DNA of 64,000 bases from Magnolia sinica (lineage: Eukaryota > Streptophyta > Magnoliopsida > Magnoliales > Magnoliaceae): the NCBI RefSeq assembly GCF_029962835.1, contig NC_080578.1, positions 48,167,001 through 48,231,000 on the forward strand, in the 5' to 3' direction. Positions 38,501-48,500 of this stretch are shown one piece after another. A program made the translations under genes and the position numbers. The notes under the pieces are model-generated. The model was not told where the DNA came from and did no database searches. It worked only from the letters and a program-made list of their open reading frames with translations. Each line of letters begins with the position of its first letter. Within the stretch, counting starts at the first letter, position 1.

Positions 38501-38687
38501 TTTCTATAAGTCTTCCGCTTGCTTTATTCACTTATCCCTGAATCATATCTGTGTTTTGGCTTAATCTATTCCATGTTTTATGCATTAATACAGTCAACAT
38601 ACATCCATCATTGAATATGTTGCATAAGTGATGTTTTGGAACTCAGGAGCTGAGTTATGCTCGACCCCCGAATTTCAGGACGTTACA
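32517..38687 (+). repeat. 3' LTR of the Tekay-like element, split by a same-family solo LTR
   Basis: The pieces 32517-33172 and 36246-38687 together give 3098 bp. The inner border follows the polypurine tract; the outer end GGACGTTACA is followed by the TTAGG duplication. It aligns end to end with the 5' LTR. Confidence 0.93.
33173..36240 (-). mobile_element. Solo LTR of the same Tekay-like family, inverted, inside the 3' LTR (3068 bp)
   Basis: It starts TGTAACGCCC and ends GGTCGTTACA, flanked by GCTTC at 33168-33172 and 36241-36245. Its reverse complement follows the Tekay-like LTR throughout. No internal region remains, so an inserted element was later reduced to one LTR by LTR-LTR recombination. 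Sequence differences from the host LTRs look more numerous than those between the host LTRs. Confidence 0.93.
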
Positions 38688-40831
38688 TTAGGTTAAACAC
38701 GGCCTGAACGCACATCACAACGGTCCTCAAAGACGGGCCGCATATACATCGCATTGGGCCTCAACAATCGGCCTCGATATTCGGCCTTAATAATCGGAAT
38801 CAGCAATCAGACACGACAATCAAAATCGACAATCGGCCATGATAATCAGCCTCGATCAATAATCAGCCTCGATCGATAATCGGCCTCGACTATGTTAATC
38901 GGAATCGGCAATCGGTCATGATAATTGGCCTCGATCGCTAATCGGCAATCAGCCTAACCAAGGGCCTAAGGGAAGTCACAATGAGGACTTTCAACCATCA
39001 TTGGCCATCAATGTGGACATTTAACCAACTTTGCTCCCAAGGAGTGGCCCTTACAAGAGATTCATACACAACATAACGGCCACACATACATCGCATTGGG
39101 CCTCAACCATGGGCCTCGAATACATCACAATATGCCTAAAGTGCATCACAATGGGCCGCACCACTAGGCCTCATATGCATTAAGTGGGTTGCATCAATGG
39201 TCCACACCAATGGGTTTCATATACAACAAGCGGGCCGCATTAATGGGCCACACCAATGGGTTTCATATACAACGAGTGGGCCACATTAATGGGCCACACT
39301 AATGGGCCATGCGTACATCACATTTGGCCTCATATATGGGCTGCAAATACATCTCAATGGGCCACATACCTGGGCCCTAATTACATTTTGTCGGGTGTCA
39401 TCGAATGGGCCACATACACATCAAGGTAGGCCCCATGATATGGACAGTCTGGGTGACTCAGATGGCTAGATGGTTTGGATACAACACGTACCTCAAGGTA
39501 GGCCACACGTCCAAGGGGCGGACGACGGAGATATAATACATGCATCAATGGTAGGCCCCACATGGCCCCGTCCAACGATGGACGATGTAAACATAGAATA
39601 CATATATCAAGCTGGGCCGCATTGCATATGATGGACAGCGTGGATAACAAATACATCAGGGTGGAGGCCACGGCAACGTTTAAAGATTGTCTATATAAGT
39701 CAGCACAATCCACACATTGGACAACACTGTCCAAACATTGTCCAGCACCGTCCAGCATAATCTGGATGGTGTGGATGAAATAAATACACCATGGTGGTGT
39801 CCACGCAATGGGCCACAAGTATATCAAAGTGGGCCTGACGGATGAGTCACAAAATACATAAATGTGAGCCTCTCAGATGGTATCATGTCCCTAAGGCCCA
39901 GCAGGTCTGAATGTGTCCAGGGCCGATGGACCCCTGAACATTGTAAGATTTTAGACCGTTGGGCCTTTAAAATGGACAGGCAACATGGTTCAAGCACATG
40001 AATCCCAGTGTGGCACATGCGTCTCAGTAGGGTCCATGTACGGACTAAGTGTATATACTACTTATACATCAAGACAGGGCCTACAATGGACCCCACGACG
40101 TGGTCAAATGACACAATTACAGTGCGTTTGGAGGACTTTCCATCAATGGCCGTTCAATCATCAATGTTATCCCCTATGGTAGAATCCAATTGAAATTTAG
40201 ATCTACCTCATTTCCTTAATGTAGCCAAACTCAAATTGTGGCCCACCAGATTTTGAGAAATAGACGGACGGCATTGGTGAAAGCCTATAGGTCATGGTGG
40301 TCCCAAACGGGATCCTCATATGAACAACAAGGATGAAAGCCATGCATTATGGTGATGCTCAGCAACCCATGGCAACCCTCATTTCTTCCTGTGGTTGCCA
40401 CAGTATGGAGAGCACATGACCATCAATATAACTGAGGTAATGGGAAAGGTCCAACGGTGGACATTTCTGTACACCAATTCTAAGAATGTGGCCCACCTAG
40501 AATGTAGATCAACTCCATTCTTTAGCTCATACTTTAAAATGAGCTTGCCAAAAGGATGGACGGTTTGGATGAGTCACGCACATCAGCCGTGGGTCCCAGA
40601 TGTATGGCTGGTGGTATCCCACTTGACGGTGTGGATTTAATACCAACACTACAGTGGCCCACCGTCCATGTACATCTACCAGTCCTTCATGGCATCGTCC
40701 AGATGGATTTGGATGGTGCAGGCATCTCTTGCAGGCGCTAAAGGTAGGTCCCATGTGGGAGTGGCCCATCATAGCACAGATATTATTTTAATATAAAATA
40801 TTATATTATATAATAATATATATCAAATATA

Positions 40832-40863
<32 letters not shown>

Positions 40864-42784
40864 GATGTGTGTGGGAGGGAGTGTTAGCGTGTGATCCCGT
40901 CCAAACAGGGCCGGTGTGAGTGAGACACATGCACAGGGGTGGGTCCCATGGTGTTGATAAAACACATAAGCCAAGATGGGGCCCCACCATCCACAACTGT
41001 GGACGGTGTAAATAAAACACATACATCAATATAGGCTCCACCGTCCACAGCCATGGACGGTGTGTGTAAAACACACAATTCATGGTGGGTTTCACGTGGG
41101 GCCCACCGTAATGTCTATTTGCAATCCAACCCGTTAATAAGATCACACGGGCCTGGATGAAAAGGAGAAACAAATTTCATATTAATCTAAAACTTCAGTA
41201 ATACCCAAACAGGGTTTTAATAGCTGACATTCAATCCCGCTGTTTCCTATGATGTGGGCCGCCTGAATCATGTATAAGGCTGATTTTCAAGGTGGCCCAC
41301 TGCCCTAAGGGGCCCACCCAAATGCACGGTGTTGATGATACGACACACATCATGGTGGGGCCTACAAGTGGACCAAGTCCCTCCCTTAACAGCGTCCACG
41401 GCAGCAGCGTCGTTTAAATTTTTTTTCTTGATTTTATGAAATTTCGTGGTTTTCCATATATAGGGCCCACATCTGAAAAATCCAACCCAGCCATTGGATT
41501 CTATGGCCCATAATCGACCAAATGAGACCAATATGCGATGTGTTTTTGGTGAATAGAAGAATCAAGGTGGGTTTTAATGGTAAACACCACTATTCCCTAT
41601 GGTATGGCCCGCTTGATTATCGGATTGGCATCATTTTTCGTCTCAACGCCTAAAATGAGCTTGGGAATGGATTGGACGGCGTTGATTAAACTTATATATC
41701 AAGGTGGGGCTTGCATGAGTGGCCTACCCAAAAGGCTAAAGGAATGATTTTTTTCTTTTTGGTTGCGGTGAGTAGAACCCAGTACCTGTTCAAGCTTCAG
41801 GCCACGTCCAGCGTCTGGACGATACATTTTGTCAAAATGGGTCCCATGTGTGGGGACCACGGTTGGTGGGTCCCACGTAGACGTAGCCCACTTGACTTGA
41901 ATTAATTTAATATTTGTGTTTTCCTATCACAAAAGGGGTATGGTCCATATGATTTAGACGGTTTGGATAAGGCATACATCAAGGTGGGTCCATCCGAGTG
42001 GGCCACACATCACACCAAAAAAATGAGAGAGAGAGAGAGAAGCACCCACCTTCAAAACTACTACTCCTTCTGCACTAGGGCAATCTAGCTCCAAGGAGAA
42101 AGAATCAATGGTTGAGATTGGATTTTAGAGGTTGGATGATGGGGTATGAAGCTTCATAGTGGGTGAAAAATGGAGGAAAGCTTGGACGTGAGTGGCTCTC
42201 ATGGAGCTTGAGGAAATGAGAGAGAAATGAGGAAGAGAGAGAGAGGTGATAGGTGAGAGATGTGAGTGATGGATAGGTGTACTTGATGGGTGGAGAGAGA
42301 GTGTGTGTTGACTTTAGAGGTTGCTTAGGGATGGGTGTTTGTACTTGACATGATGGGATAGAGTACTTAACACTTGATGTGATTGATGGGACATTCTCTT
42401 GAGATTGCAACGCGCGGCGTTTCTCTCAAAATGAACACGGGCCCACATCTCCTGGCTCGGGTATCGTCTCGGCGCGTGAGATGCGGCATCAGAACCGCGG
42501 TGATGGCGCGGTCGCAAGGGTACAAGTCTTGGGTCGAGTCGACTCGGGTTGATGGCGAATGAATTAGGGTCGAGCGTAAATATCGGTTGAGGGTCGAAGG
42601 TTGCCGGAATTCAACCGGGAAGACCGCAGAAGTCTATGGAACGATACGGTCTAGGACACGGGGCTTACAGTGGACCCTCACCTTTTATCCAGCTATTTTT
42701 ATGAAACAATACAAACTTTGTCTGGGAACTTAGACCTGCTCGTAAGGACAGCAAATTTGAGGACGAAAATACCCCTCCTTTCAC

Positions 42785-43290
42785 GAAACGGATTGGGTAC
42801 TCCCCCGCCACCAGTCAGTGGCAGATGGTCGGTGGTCTGTGGGACCCACCATGATGTATGCTTTTCATCCATGCCTACCATATATTTTTCCATATCATTT
42901 TATGATATGAGACGAAAAATGAGGTATATCCAAATCTCAAATGTATCACATTACAGGAAACAATGTTGAATGAGCGTCAACTATTAGAAACATTTAGGGG
43001 GCCCACTATGATGTTGGTGAGAAATCCTCCCCGTCTAACTTCATTCATAGGGTCACAAAGACTTGAATGAAGATGAAAAACAAATTTCATAATGATCCAA
43101 AACTTCTGTAACCCCTAAAAGGGTTTCAGTGGTAGACATTCAATTCCCCACTGCCTTTTACAGTGTGGTCCACTTGATAGTTAGATCTATCTTATTTTTC
43201 GTCTCAAGCCTTAATATGAGCTCGCCAAATAGATGGACAATTTGGATATAACACAGACCTCATGATGGGACCCACAAAAGTAACACAAAA
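42785..43290. repeat. Left subterminal inverted block of the MULE (MITE-like)
   Basis: The outer part resembles the terminal sequence of the MITE at 56384 (AAACGGATTGG.TACTCCC.CGCCACCAG). The inner part (about 42990-43285) is the reverse complement of 52970-53290 with modest divergence, for example AGGTCTGTGTTATATCCAAA and GCGAGCTCATATTAAG on the complementary strand. Confidence 0.65.
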
Positions 43291-43340
43291 AAAAAGACCG
43301 CCGCCCGCGCAGTCTAGCTACGGCTATAGCTACAGTTAGA

Positions 43341-43467
43341 GTCCGTAGCCATAGATAACTGTAATTCGCGATCAATCGCAGCTTCCACGATTCCACCGCA
43401 AGTCATTGTCCCGATCAGCAATCAATTGCGAATTCTACAATTCCACCCCCGATCTATGGCTACGGAT
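43341..43467. repeat. Foldback (hairpin-capable) 'GTAGCCATAG' block
   Basis: GTCCGTAGCCATAGAT at 43341-43356 pairs with ATCTATGGCTACGGAT at 43452-43467, one mismatch. The next bases inward (GTAATTCGCGATCAATCGC against GCAATCAATTGCGAATT) extend an imperfect stem. Related GTAGCCATAG blocks occur at 52740-52920 in the right arm of the MULE. Confidence 0.7.
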
Positions 43468-43497
43468 TATAACCATAGCTATAATTGTATCCCTATG

Positions 43498-43500
<3 letters not shown>

Positions 43501-43567
<67 letters not shown>
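43501..43567. repeat. (AT)n microsatellite, about 33 units
   Basis: Uninterrupted AT dinucleotides next to the foldback block and the start of the minisatellite region. Confidence 0.97.
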
Positions 43568-43570
<3 letters not shown>

Positions 43571-43689
43571 GTGGAGAATTTTATTCTACCTACATTTTTC
43601 TCTGACACATATTTATATGAATATGTATATATAAGCATATAAAGAATTTTATTCTACCTACATTTTTCTCTAATACATATTTATATTAA

Positions 43690-44204
43690 ATGCATGGAAA
43701 TGACCGTGAAATGAAACGAAATCGTCGAAATTGACCGTGAAATGCATAGTAATGACTGTGAAGTAAAGCAAATTGACCATGAAATACATGGAATTGACCG
43801 TGAAGTGAAGGGAATTGACAGTGAAATGCATGGAAATGACCATGAAGTGAAGGGGAATCACCGTAATTGGCCGTGAAATGCATGGAATTGACCGTAAAGT
43901 GAAGGGAATTGACCATGAAGTGAAGGGGAATCGCCGGAATTGGCTGTGAAATGCATGGAATTGACCGTAAAGTGAAGGGAATTGACCATGAAGTGAAGGG
44001 GAATCGCCGGAATTGACCATGAAATGCATGAAATTGACCGTCAAGTGAAGGGAATTAATCGTGAAATGCATGAAATTGACTGTGAAGTGAAGGGAATTGA
44101 TCGTGAAATGCATGGAATTCATCGTGAAGTGAAGGGAATTGACCGTGAAATGAATTAAGTTGACCACGAACTGATTGAAATTGACTATGAAGTGAATGAA
44201 ATGG
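43690..44204. repeat. Minisatellite A, 21-bp units, first array
   Basis: Alternating 21-bp units such as AAATGACCGTGAAATGCATGG and a sister unit ending GTGAAGTGAAGGG, giving a 42-bp higher-order period. Because 21 is a multiple of 3, an open 7-residue periodic frame (HFTVNSM type, minus strand) runs across it; I treat this as a by-product, not a gene. Confidence 0.92.
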
Positions 44205-44300
44205 ATTTTCGACCATCGACTTGATGGAAAACAGTGAAAAATAACCATGTTGGTTGGCTAAAGTAGCTTCTCCTACCCCACAATCATATGTGGTGAATCA
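44205..44300. repeat. Unique block duplicated directly at 52455-52545
   Basis: GACCATCGAC...GCTAAAGTAGCTTCTCCTACCCCACAATCATATGTGGTG recurs in the same orientation near 52460-52545, next to a minisatellite A remnant. This marks a segmental duplication inside the MULE. Confidence 0.8.
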
Positions 44301-44580
44301 ACATGGAATCGCCGAGAATGACCGTGAAATGCATGGAAATGACCGTGAAGTGAAGGGAATTGACCGTGAAATGCGTGGAAATGACCATGAATCAACACGG
44401 AATCACCGGAAATGACCGTGAAATGCATGGGAATGACCATGAAGTGAAGCGACTTGACCGTGAAATGCATGGAAATGACCATGAAGTGAAGGGAATTGAC
44501 CGTGAAATGCGTGGAAATGACCGTGAATCAACACGGAATTGCCGGGAATGACCGTGAAATGCATGAAAATGACCGTGCAC
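44300..44580. repeat. Minisatellite A, second array
   Basis: The same 21-bp units as 43690-44204, with a variant containing AATCAACACGGAATCGCCGG. It ends in GACCGTGCACATATATAG. Confidence 0.9.
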
Positions 44581-44879
44581 ATATATAGTATAATATATAG
44601 TGGGGTCCACAAAAAGTGAGGGATTTGAATATACCTACCGTTCGAAGCTTCTTAGATGGGGGGACCATTTTCGTAGGGACCATTTTCGTCCTTTCTTGGG
44701 TTCACAAAAGTCGAAAATGACGTGCGTGGGGTCTGTATTCTCGAACGGACAAAGGGGAAATACAAAATGAAGAAAATGGAGGGTTTTACTGGAAGGTGGA
44801 CAGTCACAGAGGGGGAGAAGTAATCAGAGAATCAGATTCGGTCGGCTAGGATGAAGGAGCAGGGAGAGGAAAGAAGAAA
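44581..44879. other. Unique spacer within the MULE
   Basis: Contains a duplicated GGGACCATTTTCGT (44660-44695), resembling the GGGTATTTTCGTCC of the MULE terminal repeat. No gene seen. Confidence 0.4.
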
Positions 44880-45476
44880 AATTCGGCGAGGGAAACATGA
44901 AATTGAGCGGGGCAAACTAAAAATTCAGTGGGGGAAACATGAAATTGAGCGGGGTAAAGTAGAAATTCAGCGGGCAAACATGAAATTAAGCAGGGGAAAC
45001 TTGAATTTAAGCGGGGCAAACTAGAAATTCAACGGGGTAAAATAGATATTCAGTGGGGGAAACATGAAATTGAGTGGGGCAAACTAGAAATTTAGCGGGG
45101 CAAACATGAAATTCAGCGGGGGAAACTTGAATTTAAGCGGGGCAAAATAGAAATTCAGTGAGGGAAACATGAAATTGAGCGAGGCAAACTAGAAATTCAG
45201 CGGGAAAAACTTGAATTTGAGCAGGGCAAACATGAAATTCAGCGGGGGAAACTTGAATTTGAGCGGGGCAAACTAGAAATTCAACGGGGCAAAATAGAAA
45301 TTGAGCGGGGGAAACATGAAATTGAGCGGGGCAAACTAGAAATTCAGCAAGAGAAACATGAAATTGAGCAGGGAAAACTAGAAATTCAGTGGAGCAAACA
45401 TGAAATTCAGCGAGGGAAACTTGAATTTGAGCAAGGCAAACTAGAAATTGAGTGGGGCAAGCATGATATTCACTGA
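44880..45476. repeat. Minisatellite B, 21-bp units, forward array
   Basis: Units such as GAAATTGAGCGGGGCAAACTA and GAAATTCAGCGGGGGAAACAT repeat about 28 times. It is a different 21-bp repeat from A. A 7-residue periodic frame on either strand is open because of the unit length. Confidence 0.93.
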
Positions 45477-45542
45477 GGCAAACTGAATCTATGAGGGAGG
45501 AAAATTTTTGAGCCTTTTCAGGGATTGCAGATGCAACCCGTA

Positions 45543-48500
45543 TGTGACATTTCACGTCACCCTACCGAAGATAGAAAAATAGCAAATGTACAATGTATAT
45601 TCAACAATGTATATAACACAATATATACAACAGGAAATGGTACATGAGTGGGACAACAATGTACAATGTATATTCAACAATGTATAAAATACAATATATA
45701 TAGTATAACATTTCAACAATATTGCTCCCATGCCCTTGAAAAATATCATCTACAGACTAGAGACAAGCAATCATATGTTATTGACTTCCTCCAATCGGCG
45801 GTGAATTTTTGCATGTCTGTTCCTGCCAAGGTGAGACCGCTACACAAAATGTCGATATATTTCATTATGTATATTCCGCAGTCATAACCATTGTCCTACT
45901 TTGGCACTGATTCATTGACTCTAACGGTCCATTTCTTCCCTTCAAGAGTAGTGCTATTTCCAGTGACATGGAAGAGAATGGGGAGTGCATTGGTCATCTT
46001 CTCCATCGTATGCTTGTACTTTATTAACGGATTTGTGCTTAAGTTATCCATAATAACCATTTCTCTTTCTCTTGGATATATGATGTAACGCATCGAATCT
46101 TCAGGACCCAAGTATATGAACCGTGTCCCAAAAACCCGAGTGTTAACTTTAAAGGATGGTCAGATATAATATTTTTCTTTTATCAGAGTAAGCAAATGAG
46201 CGTAGTGTGGACAAATCGACGTAAAGAAAAATTTCATTATCATTCAAATATGCCCATAATGACTTATACAAACCAATGTCTCCAAAATTAACAAATACAA
46301 GAATTACATGATCTAATACATGAGAAATAATAGAAAGCATATTAATATAAGCCGCAAGATCACACAGCTCCTCCAAGCATACAGTCAAGCATTCCTGGTG
46401 ATCGTACCCTTCTCCTTATCAAGTCTGAACATGCATATCACTTAAGCCACCTGTACTACCTGTACGGTTTTATATTTGATGGATGAGTGGCCAACTCAGT
46501 GTGAATTTTCCTCAAGATTACACACCGCCGCATTAGGTAAGAAATAGTATAAAACATACAAACAACCAAAACAGAGTAAATGCAGTCTTGTTAGATACAT
46601 GGATGCATGAATGTAATGATCAACCCGGGTAAAGCATCCAAACGGTCTGTGCCCCGGGTAAAACATCCAGACGGGCAATGTCCCGGGAAAAATATCCGGA
46701 CAGACATCAGGGTCGTCACCCAGGGATAAGACTAGTTATCAGCACAATACGCAGCGTAATCGTAGGGCATGATAAACGGAGTCAATATCACAATCGAATA
46801 ACTGGTCATAAGCGCAACACGCAACGTAATCGCAGGGCAGAGTGATCCAAGTCATCGAAATATGTCATGTATGCATGACTTGTCAGCCCATTATTAGTCC
46901 ATTTGCAACCAACCAATTTAAGTAAGCTCACGGTCACTACGGGGAGCACATGGCCCAGCGTAGGCCGACAGCTAGGGCATAGGTCTCATTACCACCATCC
47001 CCGGCTCATGAGACTACCACCTTAGGATGTTTAATGGAAACCCATCGACTAGTGGCCAATCATATTACGGTATATGGGGCTTACCATCGCATGGTTGCAC
47101 AGAATAAAACATCGAACCCATATAGGGAAAATACTAGAATAAAGCCACATAGGGCGATATCAAAGAAGGCCACATAGGGTGAGTATCAGAAATGTGTGAT
47201 AAAAGACCATCCTTGAAGGCCATTGGACACAACAACCCTGGATGGTAGGCCCATATCAATGATCCATCTAGACCATCACTCAATAACCACCAAGTCGAAG
47301 GTCCATTACGATCACAACTAGTCAAGTTACATCCCAAGTATGGGTGTACATTCATATGTGGGAATTTTCCACTAATGTACCAGTTTAAGTTCCATAAGCA
47401 ATCCACAAAAAGAAATCCACAAGCGTAACCAATTATACAAGATAATCATAAAGCATGTAATACATCAATTCAATTTCCACCAACTAACACATGTGATTAT
47501 AAATGGAGATATCAATTATGAATTTAAATAAAAACTATAACTTAAGCTAATGAGAAGATGGAAAGCTCAAGGGGAAGAATCATCACCTTATGCATTGAAT
47601 CGCCTTCTAGTGTCGCTAAGAGCTCGCGCCTTTAGCTATTTGAATAGATCCCTAGGGAAAATTCCTAGCATTAACTGATAAGTTCTAAAGTCCTAGTACA
47701 CTAAGGGTTGGTAGAATGAACCAATATCAAGGTGGGGAACCCTCATATGTGGCCCAAATATGATTCATGTATGTAGTATGCTCCCACACCTGATGATTCC
47801 TACGTAACTGTGAGGCCCACGTATAATATTTATGTGTTTCATGTACTAGAAGGTGCTTCAGTCAAATCCAATCAGGTGGGGCCCCTAATGACTTTAGGGT
47901 AGGGTCATATTGCAACTCACTGTGTTGCAGCCCACTTGGAACTTATGCAAGGTGGGCCCCACATGTGGATAGCGTCCAGGGCGGGTCCCATTCAGCTATC
48001 AAAATAGGTGGATGGAGTGGATCTGTGTCGAGGTGGACCACGTCCAGACTTTGGACGATCCCCACCCAGCATGCGTACAGGGTGATTTTCCCATGCACAT
48101 GGGTCCCAAGCACATGCACCTGGTGGACCCTACATAGAGGTGGCCCTCATGCAACGTTTCATCATATATATACGTACTGGAGGGCTTTTCAGCCAACTAC
48201 CACAGGTGGGCTTGCAAGTATGCGGGTCCCATGTAAGGATGGGTGTCGAATCCGAATGGTCCATAAGATGTGAAATCCCAAGAAACCTTAGGGGGTAAAT
48301 TTTCACCTTGATCTAAGATTCCAGTGGCCTATAGCGAAGATAACTTCCAATCAAGGGAAGAAACTGTTTGCACTTTTCAGGGCCCACCAAAGTTTGGTTC
48401 AAAGTAAAAATTCGAATCTGGGGGTTTCCTGAGGTTCTGCTCCATATGGACCATCCAGATTTTCCAGACTCATCAGATGTGATGAGATCTCAAAATTTTG

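Larger units (their letters stand above)
22343..38687 (+). mobile_element. Tekay-like Ty3/gypsy chromovirus, complete structure with 3098-bp LTRs, TSD TTAGG
   Basis: Flanked by TTAGG at 22338-22342 and 38688-38692. The 5' LTR is 22343-25440, the primer-binding site 25444-25455, the internal region 25441-32516, the polypurine tract near 32504-32516 and the 3' LTR 32517-38687. The 3' LTR is interrupted by a 3068-bp solo LTR; with that and its duplicated GCTTC removed it is 656 + 2442 = 3098 bp, exactly the 5' LTR length. Domain order gag, protease, RT, RNase H, integrase, chromodomain is Ty3/gypsy; very long LTRs plus a chromodomain suggest the Tekay (Del) lineage. It also has an extra ORF 5' of gag. 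In the first 340 bp the two LTRs differ at about 16 sites by eye, nearly all transitions, so the insertion is fairly young though already coding-dead. Confidence 0.93.
20337..42669 (-). mobile_element. Solo LTR, family A copy 2, split by a Tekay-like element
   Basis: It starts TGTCACGCCCC and ends GGGCTTACA, as in copy 1, and is flanked by GTGAA (20332-20336) and GTGGA (42670-42674), a 5-bp target duplication with one difference. The pieces are 20337-22342 and 38693-42669, about 5.98 kb in total, roughly 2.1 kb longer than copy 1. The extra length seems to lie in expanded short repeats such as TCGGCCTCGATAATCGG (38750-38960) and 'atgggcc..catatacatc' units (22080-22340, 39070-39420). No coding sequence. 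Several ORFs of 60-150 codons inside look like chance frames. Confidence 0.8.

Noticed and set aside
39381..39827. 148-codon minus-strand ORF in family A copy 2
   Set aside because: Made of short LTR repeats, no homologous frame in copy 1, no domain.
43670..44248. 192-codon minus-strand ORF (VNSLHFTVNSMHF repeats)
   Set aside because: It lies wholly within 21-bp minisatellite A; openness follows from the unit length. No start context or domain.
44880..45476. CRISPR-like regular repeat array
   Set aside because: Units are contiguous with no unique spacers, in a plant nuclear context; a minisatellite.
45133..45555. 140-codon minus-strand ORF (FHVCPAQIQVSPAEF repeats)
   Set aside because: Read-through of minisatellite B units, not a gene.
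46149..46388. 79-codon minus-strand ORF left in the family C region
   Set aside because: No recognised similarity and no promoter context; not supported as a gene.
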